Notes: a model not told the origin generated them from the letters alone. DNA of 25,902 nucleotides from JAICMB01 sp049514735 (GCA_049514735.1 JBEKUT010000038.1:1-25902); one strand, 5' to 3'; shown: positions 4,843-11,935, counted from the stretch's first letter. Numbers and translations are program-made.

Positions 4843-4881
4843 GCGCCGCCGCGCGGAGTTAGCGCGCAGGCGTTGCGGCGC
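4843..4881. repeat. GC-rich inverted repeat in the tRNA spacer
   Basis: GCGCCGC (4843-4849) and GCGGCGC (4875-4881) form a perfect 7-bp stem; inside it a CGCG/CGCG stem closes a smaller loop. It fills the spacer between tRNA-Ser(CGA) and tRNA-Trp and may guide precursor processing. No T-run follows on either strand. Confidence 0.4.
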
Positions 4882-4882
4882 G

Positions 4883-4957
4883 TGGCGCCCCGGGGTGATT
4901 CGAACACCCAATGGCGGGTTTGGAATCCGCTAGCCTCACCATCGGCAACCGGGGCGC
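4883..4957 (-). tRNA. tRNA-Trp (CCA)
   Basis: Anticodon loop TTCCAAA gives CCA with U33, on stem GCGGA/CCCGC with one A-C mismatch at the loop side. T-arm GGGTG/CACCC with loop TTCGAAT. The acceptor is CGCCCCG with CGGGGCG, or shifted by one as GCGCCCC with GGGGCGC; in the first register the 3' end reads CCA without a separate discriminator base, so the ends are uncertain by one. Confidence 0.8.
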
Positions 4958-4959
4958 AT

Positions 4960-4988
4960 GGTGGCTGTGCGCACGTAGTTGCGCCACC
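4960..4988. repeat. Inverted repeat in the Trp-Tyr spacer
   Basis: GGTGGC (4960-4965) and GCCACC (4983-4988) are perfect complements 17 bases apart, forming a hairpin that occupies most of the spacer between tRNA-Trp and tRNA-Tyr. No T-run follows. Confidence 0.35.
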
Positions 4989-4995
4989 CGAACAT

Positions 4996-5084
4996 TGGTG
5001 GGCAGTCAAGGATTCGAACCTTGGAGATTCCAATGGAATACCGGGGCTACAGCCCGGCGCTTTCGGCCTCTCAGCCAACTGCCC
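4996..5084 (-). tRNA. tRNA-Tyr (GTA)
   Basis: Acceptor GGGCAGT with ACTGCCC, A73, CCA. Anticodon stem CCGGG/CCCGG, loop CTGTAGC, anticodon GUA with U33. The variable arm has the stem TTCCA/TGGAA as expected for a class II Tyr tRNA. T-arm CAAGG/CCTTG. Confidence 0.92.
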
Positions 5085-5104
5085 AAGCGAATTGTCAAAA
5101 GATC

Positions 5105-5190
5105 TGGCGGAAGGCAGGCGACTCGAACGCCTATGTCCCGAGGGACCCTGGCTTAGCAAACCAGTGGGATACCAATTACCCGAGCCTTCC
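5105..5190 (-). tRNA. tRNA-Ser (GCT)
   Basis: Acceptor GGAAGGC with GCCTTCC, G73, CCA. Anticodon stem CTGGT/GCCAG, loop TTGCTAA, anticodon GCU with U33. The variable arm has the stem GTCCC/GGGAC. T-arm AGGCG/CGCCT. It is the first gene of the array in transcription order. Confidence 0.92.
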
Positions 5191-5249
5191 GGGTACAAAC
5201 TTCAAATTGGATTTAGAGGGAAGTTACAGGCTTGATGAGAAACACCAAG

Positions 5250-5262
5250 ACTGTCCGACAGT
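5250..5262. repeat. 13-bp palindrome in the array leader
   Basis: ACTGTC and GACAGT flank a single central base between the array promoter (5313-5342) and the first tRNA (5190). It could be an operator or a leader hairpin; nothing else supports either. Confidence 0.3.
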
Positions 5263-5312
5263 AAGCCGGTAAGATAGGTGGCCGCGACTGAAGAGGTGCC
5301 GCATCTAAGGTT

Positions 5313-5342
5313 ACTTTACTGTGGAAAGTGAGCTTTCGTCAA
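5313..5342 (-). promoter_or_regulatory. Sigma70-like promoter of the tRNA array
   Basis: TTGACG (5337-5342) and TAAAGT (5313-5318) on the minus strand are 18 bases apart. They lie between the end of the TPR-like gene (5369) and the first tRNA (5190), leaving a leader of roughly 115 bases. It is the best promoter match in this gap. Confidence 0.5.
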
Positions 5343-5368
5343 GACCTTAAATGAAATCGGGACGCCTG

Positions 5369-6307
5369 CTAGGTGTCTTTGCTGCTTTGCCATGTCGCTC
5401 CAGCGCTAACATCCTCGAGCAGAAATCGCACGCCTTGGTTGTCGGAAGGATTCAGCCAGAGCATGCGGTTGAAAATGCGCTCCGCTTCCTCGAATCGGCT
5501 GAGCCGCCACAGGCACAGGCCAAATCCATTAACGCAACGGAGAAACGGCCGGTTGTCGATCAACCCCCACGGAAGCAGACCATCGAAGCTCTCACCGAAG
5601 GACAATTCGCCGATCCGAAACCCCACCTCGTAATGGCGAATAGCTATCTCTGGCCAGTGATCGAAAGCAATGTTGCCAAGGTGTGCATGAGCATCGAGGC
5701 AGCGGAGATCGGCCTGGCACAGATCCATCAGAATTTTATTTGCGCCTTCTATATCGCCGCTGTCCTTCCGGTCGTTGGATTCTATGATGGGATCGGAAAA
5801 CGGATCGTCTGCGTCCGCTCCCGGCAACACCTGCTCCATCTCAAATTCCGGACGCGAGCCCCACGCGACGATTGGCCGTGCCCAGTGTTCGATCGGCTCG
5901 CCCTTTTCGCCCCAGTAGTGCTTAGCCGGATCCCACAAGCCCCTCTCTTCCAGTCTGAGCGGAACAAGACCCAGTGCCTGTACGTCGAGCCGCGTAGACT
6001 CAATCTCACCGGAAAGATAGGGATTGCGCGCGTAGCTCCACTGTTTTCTCGGAAGGACGGACGCTATCTCACCAGGAACAACATCCCAAAGGCGGCCTGC
6101 ACGAAGTGTGACTGTGTGAGCACTTCCAAGAAGGCGGCAGCGCGCGGCCTTCTGCTTCACCGAAAGCACGATCAGCTCAAGCGGGTTAGCCATGTTGATG
6201 GGCGCCACTGTCTTGGCGGTTTGTTCCCTGCCACTTTCATCTGGCAATGCCGGATCGGGCCGTTTTGCTGTCCTCAATGAGCATCTCTCCTGTGACGTTC
6301 GCTCCAT
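5369..6307 (-). CDS. Tetratricopeptide-like protein
   Basis: About 312 residues, no signal peptide or membrane segment, probably cytoplasmic. The N-terminal third contains LRAGRLWDVVPGEIASVLPR and LWDPAKHYWGEKGEP. The C-terminal half, from about residue 180, is helical and TPR-like: DAHAHLGNIAFDHWPEIAIR, LPWGLIDNRPFLRC and RFEEAERIFNRMLWLNPSDN. I know this arrangement from a widespread family of uncharacterised bacterial proteins annotated only as TPR or cytoplasmic protein. The start is open: ATG at 6307, or TTG at 6277, which has GGAGAG seven bases upstream; conserved-looking sequence starts near MANPLELIVLS. It has its own promoter at 6362-6390, so it need not belong to the glycosyltransferase operon upstream. 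Confidence 0.75.
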   Translation of the reverse strand: MERTSQERCSLRTAKRPDPALPDESGREQTAKTVAPINMANPLELIVLSVKQKAARCRLLGSAHTVTLRAGRLWDVVPGEIASVLPRKQWSYARNPYLSGEIESTRLDVQALGLVPLRLEERGLWDPAKHYWGEKGEPIEHWARPIVAWGSRPEFEMEQVLPGADADDPFSDPIIESNDRKDSGDIEGANKILMDLCQADLRCLDAHAHLGNIAFDHWPEIAIRHYEVGFRIGELSFGESFDGLLPWGLIDNRPFLRCVNGFGLCLWRLSRFEEAERIFNRMLWLNPSDNQGVRFLLEDVSAGATWQSSKDT

Positions 6308-6361
6308 CGCGTCTTCGCGCGCTCTAAGAACAAAGGTCGTTCGCTGCGCCGGCGAACCTGA

Positions 6362-6390
6362 ATTCTAAACGAGAAATCGCAAATCGGCAA
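6362..6390 (-). promoter_or_regulatory. Sigma70-like promoter of the TPR-like gene
   Basis: TTGCCG (6385-6390) and TAGAAT (6362-6367) on the minus strand are exactly 17 bases apart, in the 101-base gap between the glycosyltransferase-like gene ending at 6409 and the TPR-like gene. Confidence 0.5.
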
Positions 6391-6408
6391 CATTCTTCGG
6401 AAACCATT

Positions 6409-7278
6409 TTATCCCGCAGATTCAGAGCGGAGGAATCGTTCCACACGGACGGAAGCCCGCAAACACGACGCTGTAAATCGCACACCACGCGGCCAACGCG
6501 ACCCCATTCCTAAAATTAATTCAAGAGAACTCGACGATTGGTGGGAGTGCATTCGCGTCTCGGGAAAGAGCCGGTTATGAAGGCGCTCCAGGACCATGCT
6601 GCAGATGCACCCGCGCCACAACCAGTTCGAATTTCGCACCATGGCACCCAGCGGTTGCGCTCCCACTCGCTCCGCCGTGCGGCGATACATGGTGACACTC
6701 TCAAAACAAATCAGCCGGCCGCCGTCATCCTGATGCTGTAACTCGATCTCATATCCAGCGTCGCGAACCGAGCCGGTTATGCGGTCTCCGGTGTCGAAGC
6801 CGTACCACTCCGAGATCGGAACATCCGGTCCGAAACGCACACTCATTGGCAGGAATCCCTCCGGCATGCCGTCCATAACCTTGCGGTAGGCGGCGACATT
6901 GAGCACCACGGCGAAGGTGCCATGACTCGGCCGGTGACGCCGCGATACACAGGATACGGCCGCGACACTCGGCCGTCTGAGTATAGGTTCAATTTCCATC
7001 CATAGATCGGTCGAGGTCCAGAAAACATCGCTATCGATAAAAGCGAGATAGGGAGTTTCCGCCCGTCGAATTGCGTCGTTGTAGGACTCCTGAAAATCTC
7101 TTCGAGACACGCCTTGGTTTATGATCCGGGCTCGCGGGAACCAGGCCGGGTCGAGCGTACCTCCGGAATCGTCGAAGATCTCAAATATCGTTGTTTCGAG
7201 AGGGAACGCCCGCGTGACGCAGGCGTACCACAATCGCGCGATATCCGCATACACGGCTGAAGTGAAAACCGTCAGCAT
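6409..7278 (-). CDS. Glycosyltransferase-like protein (family 2-type DSD), copy A
   Basis: 289 residues from ATG 7278. The N-terminus MLTVFTSAVYADIARLWYAC is a beta strand and helix as in GT-A nucleotide-sugar transferases. RDFQESYNDAI and TPYLAFIDSDVFW follow; IDSD at about residues 81-84 is the likely metal-binding DxD. It shares VAAVSCV, HGTF, FDTGD and AGYE blocks with the gene at 10979-11878, so the two are paralogues. The frame is open upstream to 7317, but the paralogue and the 7-bp overlap with the upstream HprK-like stop (7272-7274) favour 7278, with translational coupling. Donor and acceptor unknown; no membrane segment, so cytoplasmic action is likely. Confidence 0.75.
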   Translation of the reverse strand: MLTVFTSAVYADIARLWYACVTRAFPLETTIFEIFDDSGGTLDPAWFPRARIINQGVSRRDFQESYNDAIRRAETPYLAFIDSDVFWTSTDLWMEIEPILRRPSVAAVSCVSRRHRPSHGTFAVVLNVAAYRKVMDGMPEGFLPMSVRFGPDVPISEWYGFDTGDRITGSVRDAGYEIELQHQDDGGRLICFESVTMYRRTAERVGAQPLGAMVRNSNWLWRGCICSMVLERLHNRLFPETRMHSHQSSSSLELILGMGSRWPRGVRFTASCLRASVRVERFLRSESAG

Positions 7279-8162
7279 GCCCCATGGTCCCGCGCGATAG
7301 AGGCGATCAGCTCCCAAACCCGGCCGATATTATTATCCGGGTTGAGCCGGTACAAAGGGCGCGCGAGCAACCTTGAAATCCGCTTTTCGTAGTCCGGCGC
7401 GCTCGCCTCGTTACCCGCCTCTCCTCGCTTCCAATGCGACAACGCGTCCGATCTCGGGACGCTCATCTCTCTGCAAGACCGATCCAGGAAAACGATAATG
7501 CCCGGACGAACGCTCGTTTCGGCAGGTGGACCCAAGTCTATCTCAACCTTAACTTCATCGCCAATAACCACCTCGACGCCGCTCGCGATTTCGGGAAACA
7601 AAGTCAGTGCGGATGGCCGGAGATAAATCCAGCGTGGAAAACCCCACCAGTTATCGCCATCCGGCGCAATCCAGACCGTGCTGCCTGCGATCACTCGAAA
7701 ACCGCGCGATGCCGCGGCATAGGCCAGAACGCTCTTGCCAACTCCACGCGGTCCGCGCAGCAACACAGCCGTCGCACCAATGGAAAGACATGCCGCGTGA
7801 ACGCCAAGAAATCCTCGCGTTGAAAGCGCCGCGGCGAGAGCAAATTGCAGTACATGTAACCGGAAAGCGCTCCTGTCATCCAACGAATTTGAAGGGAAGC
7901 GCCCACGCGCGCAGCCGGTGGCATCTACGGATAAGATCGCGCCGCCGTCAGATAGTAATTCCGCGCTATGCGCAGTCATTCGATACTCAAGCTGGAACGT
8001 CGAACGGCGCTCACTTAATTCGAAATCGAATTGCAGGCCGGCGGCCGCGGCAGCATCGCCGCCGCCAAATGCGCCGTATGCATCGCCGACAGCTTGAGCG
8101 AGCCTTGCATCGTCGGTCGAAACTCTCAGATTCAGGCCCATTGGACGGAACCACTGTTCCAT
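7272..8162 (-). CDS. HprK-like P-loop protein
   Basis: 296 residues. A variable N-terminal half leads to GVHAACLSIGATAVLLRG and the Walker A motif GPRGVGKS at residues 137-144, followed by AYAAASRGFRVIAG. This arrangement (His-Ala-Ala, beta strand, P-loop, helix, RGF) is what I know from proteins annotated as HPr kinase/phosphorylase-like, here without the PTS setting of true HprK. Such proteins recur in small clusters with modification enzymes, where they probably phosphorylate a small molecule or carrier. The start ATG immediately follows the TAA of the upstream gene (TAAATG), and the end overlaps the next gene, so it is central to the operon. Substrate unknown. Confidence 0.7.
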   Translation of the reverse strand: MEQWFRPMGLNLRVSTDDARLAQAVGDAYGAFGGGDAAAAAGLQFDFELSERRSTFQLEYRMTAHSAELLSDGGAILSVDATGCARGRFPSNSLDDRSAFRLHVLQFALAAALSTRGFLGVHAACLSIGATAVLLRGPRGVGKSVLAYAAASRGFRVIAGSTVWIAPDGDNWWGFPRWIYLRPSALTLFPEIASGVEVVIGDEVKVEIDLGPPAETSVRPGIIVFLDRSCREMSVPRSDALSHWKRGEAGNEASAPDYEKRISRLLARPLYRLNPDNNIGRVWELIASIARDHGAC

Positions 8163-8948
8163 TTACTCGGGCTCCGTCCATCCATTCCAATGGGGTCCCA
8201 GCCAGCCACGCTCCCGCAACTCGGTAAGAAGGATGGAGTCTATCTTCTGCAACTGATGCCAATTCACGCGTCCACCGCCGTAAACATTTAAGTAAGGCAC
8301 GGGCCCGTCATTGGCGTCGGCAACGCCGAGGATCAGCTTGCCGTCGTTCACGTGTTCATAGCCGCCGTAACGCTCGAAATCCCAGGGACTGCGATTGGGT
8401 TTTAGCATTGCCGTTAGATAATCCCTTCGCCAGATCGCGGCCTGGAGCGACGATCTATAACGCGCCTCCTGATCGCTCACGATGATTTCGGTCTCTCCGT
8501 CGAACTCATAGTGGGAATGGGGAGAATGGTAACGATCCGTCGAGAGATCGATCTTGGCTACGTTCTCACAGGCAAGGTAACGTTCCAGCCGCTTGAGAAC
8601 CGCCGTCTTCACGGGCTTATGAACAAAGTAATCGATTTGCAGCAGAATGAAATACTCGTCCGGCAGAGTGTCGATCCATCCTTTGACGCTGTCACTCCAT
8701 TTAGGGGTCGGATATAGCTCGCCAAAGTGACGGCCGCGCCGGCCAAGGGACCACTCTGTAACATCGTTGCCGAACTCCTGCGGAGCCCCGAGCGAGTGAA
8801 ACGCAAAATTCGACGGAAGCCGTTCCAATGGCGCCGTGTAGCCCAGAACGGTGACATCTTGCAAGGGCGACCAGAAATGGTTGAACAGATGAGCGAAGGC
8901 GGGGATGATCGGGTTATACCAGTCCGACGTTGTGACGAACACTCTCAT
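8163..8948 (-). CDS. Glycosyltransferase-like protein, family TTSD-YNP, copy 1
   Basis: 261 residues from the ATG at 8948, which overlaps the stop of the upstream paralogue as ATGA; the frame is open further upstream (to 9005) but the paralogue supports this start. Blocks shared with the gene at 8945-9763: VTTSDWYNP, LYPTPKWSDS, YFILLQIDYFVH, KIDLSTDR, AAIWRRDYL, SPWDFE and GPVPYLNVYGGGRVNW. The order of blocks (N-terminal strand, QIDYF central acidic motif, SPWxFE) recalls small bacterial glycosyltransferases of capsule and surface-glycan loci. I cannot name the family, and the transferase call is inference. No signal peptide or membrane helix. Confidence 0.65.
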   Translation of the reverse strand: MRVFVTTSDWYNPIIPAFAHLFNHFWSPLQDVTVLGYTAPLERLPSNFAFHSLGAPQEFGNDVTEWSLGRRGRHFGELYPTPKWSDSVKGWIDTLPDEYFILLQIDYFVHKPVKTAVLKRLERYLACENVAKIDLSTDRYHSPHSHYEFDGETEIIVSDQEARYRSSLQAAIWRRDYLTAMLKPNRSPWDFERYGGYEHVNDGKLILGVADANDGPVPYLNVYGGGRVNWHQLQKIDSILLTELRERGWLGPHWNGWTEPE

Positions 8949-9763
8949 CCGAGCTGTTCCTTGTAAACCAGCGATTCGCCATCCGGAATCTCCCAACCAT
9001 TCCAATCCGGCGCGATCATTCCTTGCCGAACCATTTCGGAACGCATTCCTTCATCCATTTGCATCAATTGCTGCCAGTTCAACTTGCCGGAGTAATAGAC
9101 ATTCAAATAGGGAACCGGACCGTAGACGGGTTGATCCACACCGAGTATTAGCGCCCCGTCGTTCATGCAGTCGTGCATTCCCTGCATCTCAAACGCCCAG
9201 GGACTTCGCCCCGGACGCAATAGCCGGCGAAAATAGTCGGTTCGCCAGATAGCCGGCAGCAATGAAGAGCGAAACGGCGCGTCCTGATCGCTGGCCACGA
9301 TTCTGATGCCGCCCTCCGACGCGAAGTGCGTATGAGGAAAGAACGCCCGGTCCCGGGACAGGTCGATCTTCACTACGTCTCTCCGCTCGCAGTAGCGGCG
9401 TAATAACTCGATCTTCTCCAGTTCCACCGCGCGATGAATGAAATAATCTATCTGCAAAAGAATGAAGTGTTCGTCGCGGACGCGATCGAAGAAAGGAGCC
9501 AGGCTATCGGTCCACTTAGGCGTGGGATAGAGCTCCTTGAAATGCTTTCCGCGCCGGCCGGGCGACCATTCCGGGATATCGTTTCCAAAATCTTTACCGT
9601 CGCCCAGAGAGACAACTTCAAAGTTCGATGGCAGCGCATCGCGCGGAGGCGAGTAACAAAGCAGGATCACCTCCTGGCGATCGCTCCAATGGCGATTGAA
9701 TAGATAGGCGAAGCCGCGCGCAAGAGGATTGTAGTAGTCGGATGTCGTCACGATTATCTTCAT
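8945..9763 (-). CDS. Glycosyltransferase-like protein, family TTSD-YNP, copy 2
   Basis: 272 residues, M-KIIVTTSDYYNP at the start. It is a clear paralogue of the next gene: shared LYPTPKWTDS, HFILLQIDYFIH, KIDLSRDR, PAIWRTDYF, SPWAFE and GPVPYLNVYYSGKLNW. Identity is high in these blocks and low between them, which suggests an old duplication with separate substrates. It begins 24 bases after the flavin-reductase-like gene, and its TGA overlaps the ATG of copy 1. Function in glycan transfer is inferred from this likeness and from the two GT-A-type genes in the same operon. Confidence 0.65.
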   Translation of the reverse strand: MKIIVTTSDYYNPLARGFAYLFNRHWSDRQEVILLCYSPPRDALPSNFEVVSLGDGKDFGNDIPEWSPGRRGKHFKELYPTPKWTDSLAPFFDRVRDEHFILLQIDYFIHRAVELEKIELLRRYCERRDVVKIDLSRDRAFFPHTHFASEGGIRIVASDQDAPFRSSLLPAIWRTDYFRRLLRPGRSPWAFEMQGMHDCMNDGALILGVDQPVYGPVPYLNVYYSGKLNWQQLMQMDEGMRSEMVRQGMIAPDWNGWEIPDGESLVYKEQLG

Positions 9764-9787
9764 CTTTGAGGATGTCTCCGGATCGGT

Positions 9788-10762
9788 TCACATGGAGGGC
9801 AACGGGCGATTTTCGCGAATGAGGAACTGCTGGTAAAACCTGTGGACATGACACATCTGCGGCTCCCGTGCGCGTGTCTCCACTCGCTGCGTTCGCGCCA
9901 GAAAGAGGACGTGGGAGCCGAGGCCGGCCGAGCGGCCGATAATCAACTCACGAACCGACAATGCTTCGACGGGAACGGGAATCTGAAACGATTTCGACTG
10001 GCAGCATGGAACCGGCAAAGTAGCGGCATCCAGGAATGGCTCTCTGTGGTTCCTACCCATCGCGTAAACGGCGGATTTATAGCGCAGAGGGACAGTGCTC
10101 ACGGCGATCCGAGCCGCATCCTGCCAGACTGGAATAGCCGGACTCGTGGCGTGCATTCCCAGAACAAAGACTCCGTTCGAAAGCGGCCCCAGCAAATCCA
10201 TGGGAAACATATTACCGTGCGTCACTCCTCCGTACGAAACCAGGCACACTGGGCGCGGTACATGGTGCATGATCCACATGCTGAATAACTCGGCTGGAAT
10301 CATGCGGAGGTTATGCGCGTCCTTGTTGCGCGACATCTTCCACCGCTCGTGCAAATACGTGGACTCACGATGAATCGCAGACGCGCAGAAGTTTCGCCCC
10401 CCGAGGGTCTGGAATAGACAAACATAAGCGTCTTCGAAGCGAAGCGTTTGACTTAGCCGGAGCTTGATATCGCCCAGAGTTCTTTCCGGTTCCCGGCCAT
10501 TGGCATTACGTGATGGCTCACGAATCACCAGGCGCGCCGCGCTGCCATTCACGACATTGAGATCCGCATTCTCCGCTCCCAGTGCAATGGTCAGCGGCTT
10601 CAGGGCCACAATCGAATGATTTCCAGCGATGTCCAGCACACCGGACGAAGTTTCAAGCGATACCTGAAGCTCGTCTTGCGGATCGGGATGTCCCACGCAA
10701 ATCCAGCCTGGCAGTCCGTCCGTGGCGAGAAGCAGTTCAAGGAGGCGCTTACGGATTTTCAC
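9788..10762 (-). CDS. Flavin reductase-like (FMN-binding split barrel) protein
   Basis: 324 residues. From about residue 160 the sequence follows the flavin reductase-like domain: MHHVPRPVCLVSYGG, NMFPMDLLGPLSNGVFVLGM, SPAIPVWQDAARIAVSTVPL, YAMGRNHREP, PVPVEALSVREL and GSHVLFLART. Such domains bind FMN and often serve as flavin reductases or flavin-dependent oxidoreductases. The first 150 residues are not recognised. The start is GTG at 10762 with GAGGG six bases upstream; that GTG overlaps the TGA of an upstream short frame derived from a ribB remnant. It lies inside the glycosyltransferase operon, so a redox step in making or tailoring the product is plausible. Confidence 0.75.
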   Translation of the reverse strand: MKIRKRLLELLLATDGLPGWICVGHPDPQDELQVSLETSSGVLDIAGNHSIVALKPLTIALGAENADLNVVNGSAARLVIREPSRNANGREPERTLGDIKLRLSQTLRFEDAYVCLFQTLGGRNFCASAIHRESTYLHERWKMSRNKDAHNLRMIPAELFSMWIMHHVPRPVCLVSYGGVTHGNMFPMDLLGPLSNGVFVLGMHATSPAIPVWQDAARIAVSTVPLRYKSAVYAMGRNHREPFLDAATLPVPCCQSKSFQIPVPVEALSVRELIIGRSAGLGSHVLFLARTQRVETRAREPQMCHVHRFYQQFLIRENRPLPSM

Positions 10763-10771
10763 CGCATACCC

Positions 10772-10899
10772 TCAGAGTTCCAACCGCACCTGCGCGGCGG
10801 TAAGGCCGCCCTCATTTTGACGGTTTTTGTCATCGACGGCGATAAAGATTCGGCCACGCGGATTTCGTCCAATGCATCCGGAATGGAGACAAACTCCAT
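10772..10899 (-). pseudogene. ribB: Frameshifted 5' remnant of ribB (DHBP synthase)
   Basis: From ATG 10899 the reading MEFVSIPDALDEIR matches the start of 3,4-dihydroxy-2-butanone-4-phosphate synthase. One base later in frame the text continues GRIFIAVDDKNRQNEGGLTA, corresponding to the family's VVVDDEDRENEGDLTMA, then stops at TGA 10772-10774. So a single-base deletion near 10856 has broken the frame, the acidic active-site loop has changed (DDEDRENEGD to DDKNRQNEGG), and about 150 or more residues of the enzyme are missing. The unshifted frame runs on as 46 codons to a TGA that overlaps the GTG of the flavin-reductase-like gene. A decayed copy is by far the best reading. Confidence 0.75.
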
Positions 10900-10978
10900 A
10901 ATTAGGTTGTTTAGATAATCATAACGCCGTCCCTATTGTCCACTTTCACGAGGATTCCCGAGGACGGGGACGCCGCGG

Positions 10979-11878
10979 TTATCGGGAATTCCGAGGGATT
11001 CCAGCCTTGATAAACTCGCGCACTTTCCTGGCATCGCTCCAGACGCGCTTCAGGTATCGATATCGCCACAACATCTCCCGTGGATTTCCGCGCAGCGCTT
11101 GCGCCAGCAGTAAGCGCCCCCGCGGTGCGAAATCGTATCGCGGACCATCGTCGAAAAGTTTGTCGTGCAGGCGTTTGAGCGCCAGGTTTCCCAGATAGCC
11201 GCGCCAGAAATATTTGCCCCGAATTGTTCCCAGGATTTCCGCGCCTACCCAGTCGGCGGGACGTCGGAACACCGTAATATTCCTGAACATTACCACTTCG
11301 CCGCTATGGTCCAGGCGCAGCAGACCTACTTCATAACCGGCTTGTCGAACTGCGTCGGTAACCAGATCGCCGGTGTCGAACCAGCGCCATTGCGCCGTGG
11401 GAACGCTCAGGTCCATGTATTCGTTCGCCGGCAGAAACCCTCCTGGAACATTCTTCAGGATTTGCCGGTAGACATCCGTTTTCATAACCACCGAAAAGGT
11501 CCCGTGACTCTTGCGGTGGCTTCTGGTAACGCATGAGACGGCGGCAACCCGCGGCTTGTTTAGCTCGTTCTTGATGGACGGCCAAATGCGGTCGGAGACC
11601 CAATAAACGTCGCTGTCGATAAAAGCCAGGTACGGAGTGTCTACTCGCGCGACCGCGTCGTTATACGCCTCCTGGAAATCCCGCCGCGAGGGCGCCTGGC
11701 GGATAAAGTTTACGCCCCGAAAATATTCACGATCCGGAGGTTCGCCGTCCCGGTCGATATAGATCTCAAACTTCGCTTCACCGGCGGGAAAAATGCGCGA
11801 GACGCTGGCGTACCAGATCCTGGCGATGTCGAAATAGACGCTGCACGTGAAGACGGTTACTAATGGCTTCGGGTTCAT
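10979..11878 (-). CDS. Glycosyltransferase-like protein (family 2-type DSD), copy B
   Basis: 299 residues from ATG 11878 (a GTG at 11899 is in frame). It shares LVTVFTCSVYFDIARIWYA, SRRDFQEAYNDAV, TPYLAFIDSDVYW, AAVSCVTRSHRKSHGTFSVV, GGFLP, FDTGDLV and AGYE with copy A at 6409-7278. IDSD is the likely metal- and nucleotide-sugar-binding motif of a GT-A fold. The C-terminal 70 residues are basic (RYRYLKRVW), perhaps for membrane association; there is no transmembrane segment. It is the first gene of the minus-strand operon, followed after 79 bases by the ribB remnant and the flavin-reductase-like gene. Confidence 0.75.
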   Translation of the reverse strand: MNPKPLVTVFTCSVYFDIARIWYASVSRIFPAGEAKFEIYIDRDGEPPDREYFRGVNFIRQAPSRRDFQEAYNDAVARVDTPYLAFIDSDVYWVSDRIWPSIKNELNKPRVAAVSCVTRSHRKSHGTFSVVMKTDVYRQILKNVPGGFLPANEYMDLSVPTAQWRWFDTGDLVTDAVRQAGYEVGLLRLDHSGEVVMFRNITVFRRPADWVGAEILGTIRGKYFWRGYLGNLALKRLHDKLFDDGPRYDFAPRGRLLLAQALRGNPREMLWRYRYLKRVWSDARKVREFIKAGIPRNSR

Positions 11879-11924
11879 ATGATCGCAGGGATCGAGCACG
11901 CCGGAAATCGGCCGGCAACACTCG

Positions 11925-11935
11925 ATTGTATAGCA
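11925..11935 (-). promoter_or_regulatory. Possible extended -10 of the glycosyltransferase operon
   Basis: TGCTATACAAT on the minus strand contains a TGn-TATACA extended -10, and alternatively TACAAT. There is no good -35 at the usual distance; the -35 of the divergent promoter lies just upstream. A GCCGG/CCGGC hairpin (11900-11916) follows in the leader. Confidence 0.35.

Larger units (their letters stand above)
2733..5190 (-). other. tRNA array (24 tRNA or tRNA-like genes, one strand)
   Basis: From 5190 down to 2733 all tRNA genes read on the minus strand. Most are separated by 0-20 bases, except for a 347-base gap at 4389-4735 that holds a candidate small RNA. The order of transcription is Ser(GCT), Tyr, Trp, Ser(CGA), gap, Gly, Thr, Ile(GAT), Met, Ala, Phe, armless tRNA-like, Arg(CCT), decayed tRNA, Pro, Asn, Val, tRNA with insertion, Gln(TTG), long-arm UAU tRNA, Lys(CTT), Lys(TTT), Glu, Arg(ACG), Asp. 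Nearly all encode their own CCA. Leu, Cys and an intact His are missing. Such arrays are known from integrative elements and phages, but no integrase or phage gene is visible here. The many open frames through this stretch are by-products of the tRNA sequences. Confidence 0.9.

Noticed and set aside
2733..5190. Phage or integrative element carrying the array
   Set aside because: No integrase, structural, transfer or replication gene is in the window, and I could see no direct-repeat att sites; it remains a hypothesis for the wider genome.
2716..5272. Many open frames of 60-194 codons on both strands across the tRNA region
   Set aside because: They run through complete cloverleafs, have no ribosome binding sites or recognisable domains, and repeat the translated T-loop (such as the recurring SNLR, NRT or RFES-like strings), so they are by-products of tRNA sequence.
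5351..6280. Plus-strand frame of 309 codons opposite the TPR-like gene
   Set aside because: The minus-strand product has conserved TPR-like blocks and a promoter. The plus-strand product shows no domain.
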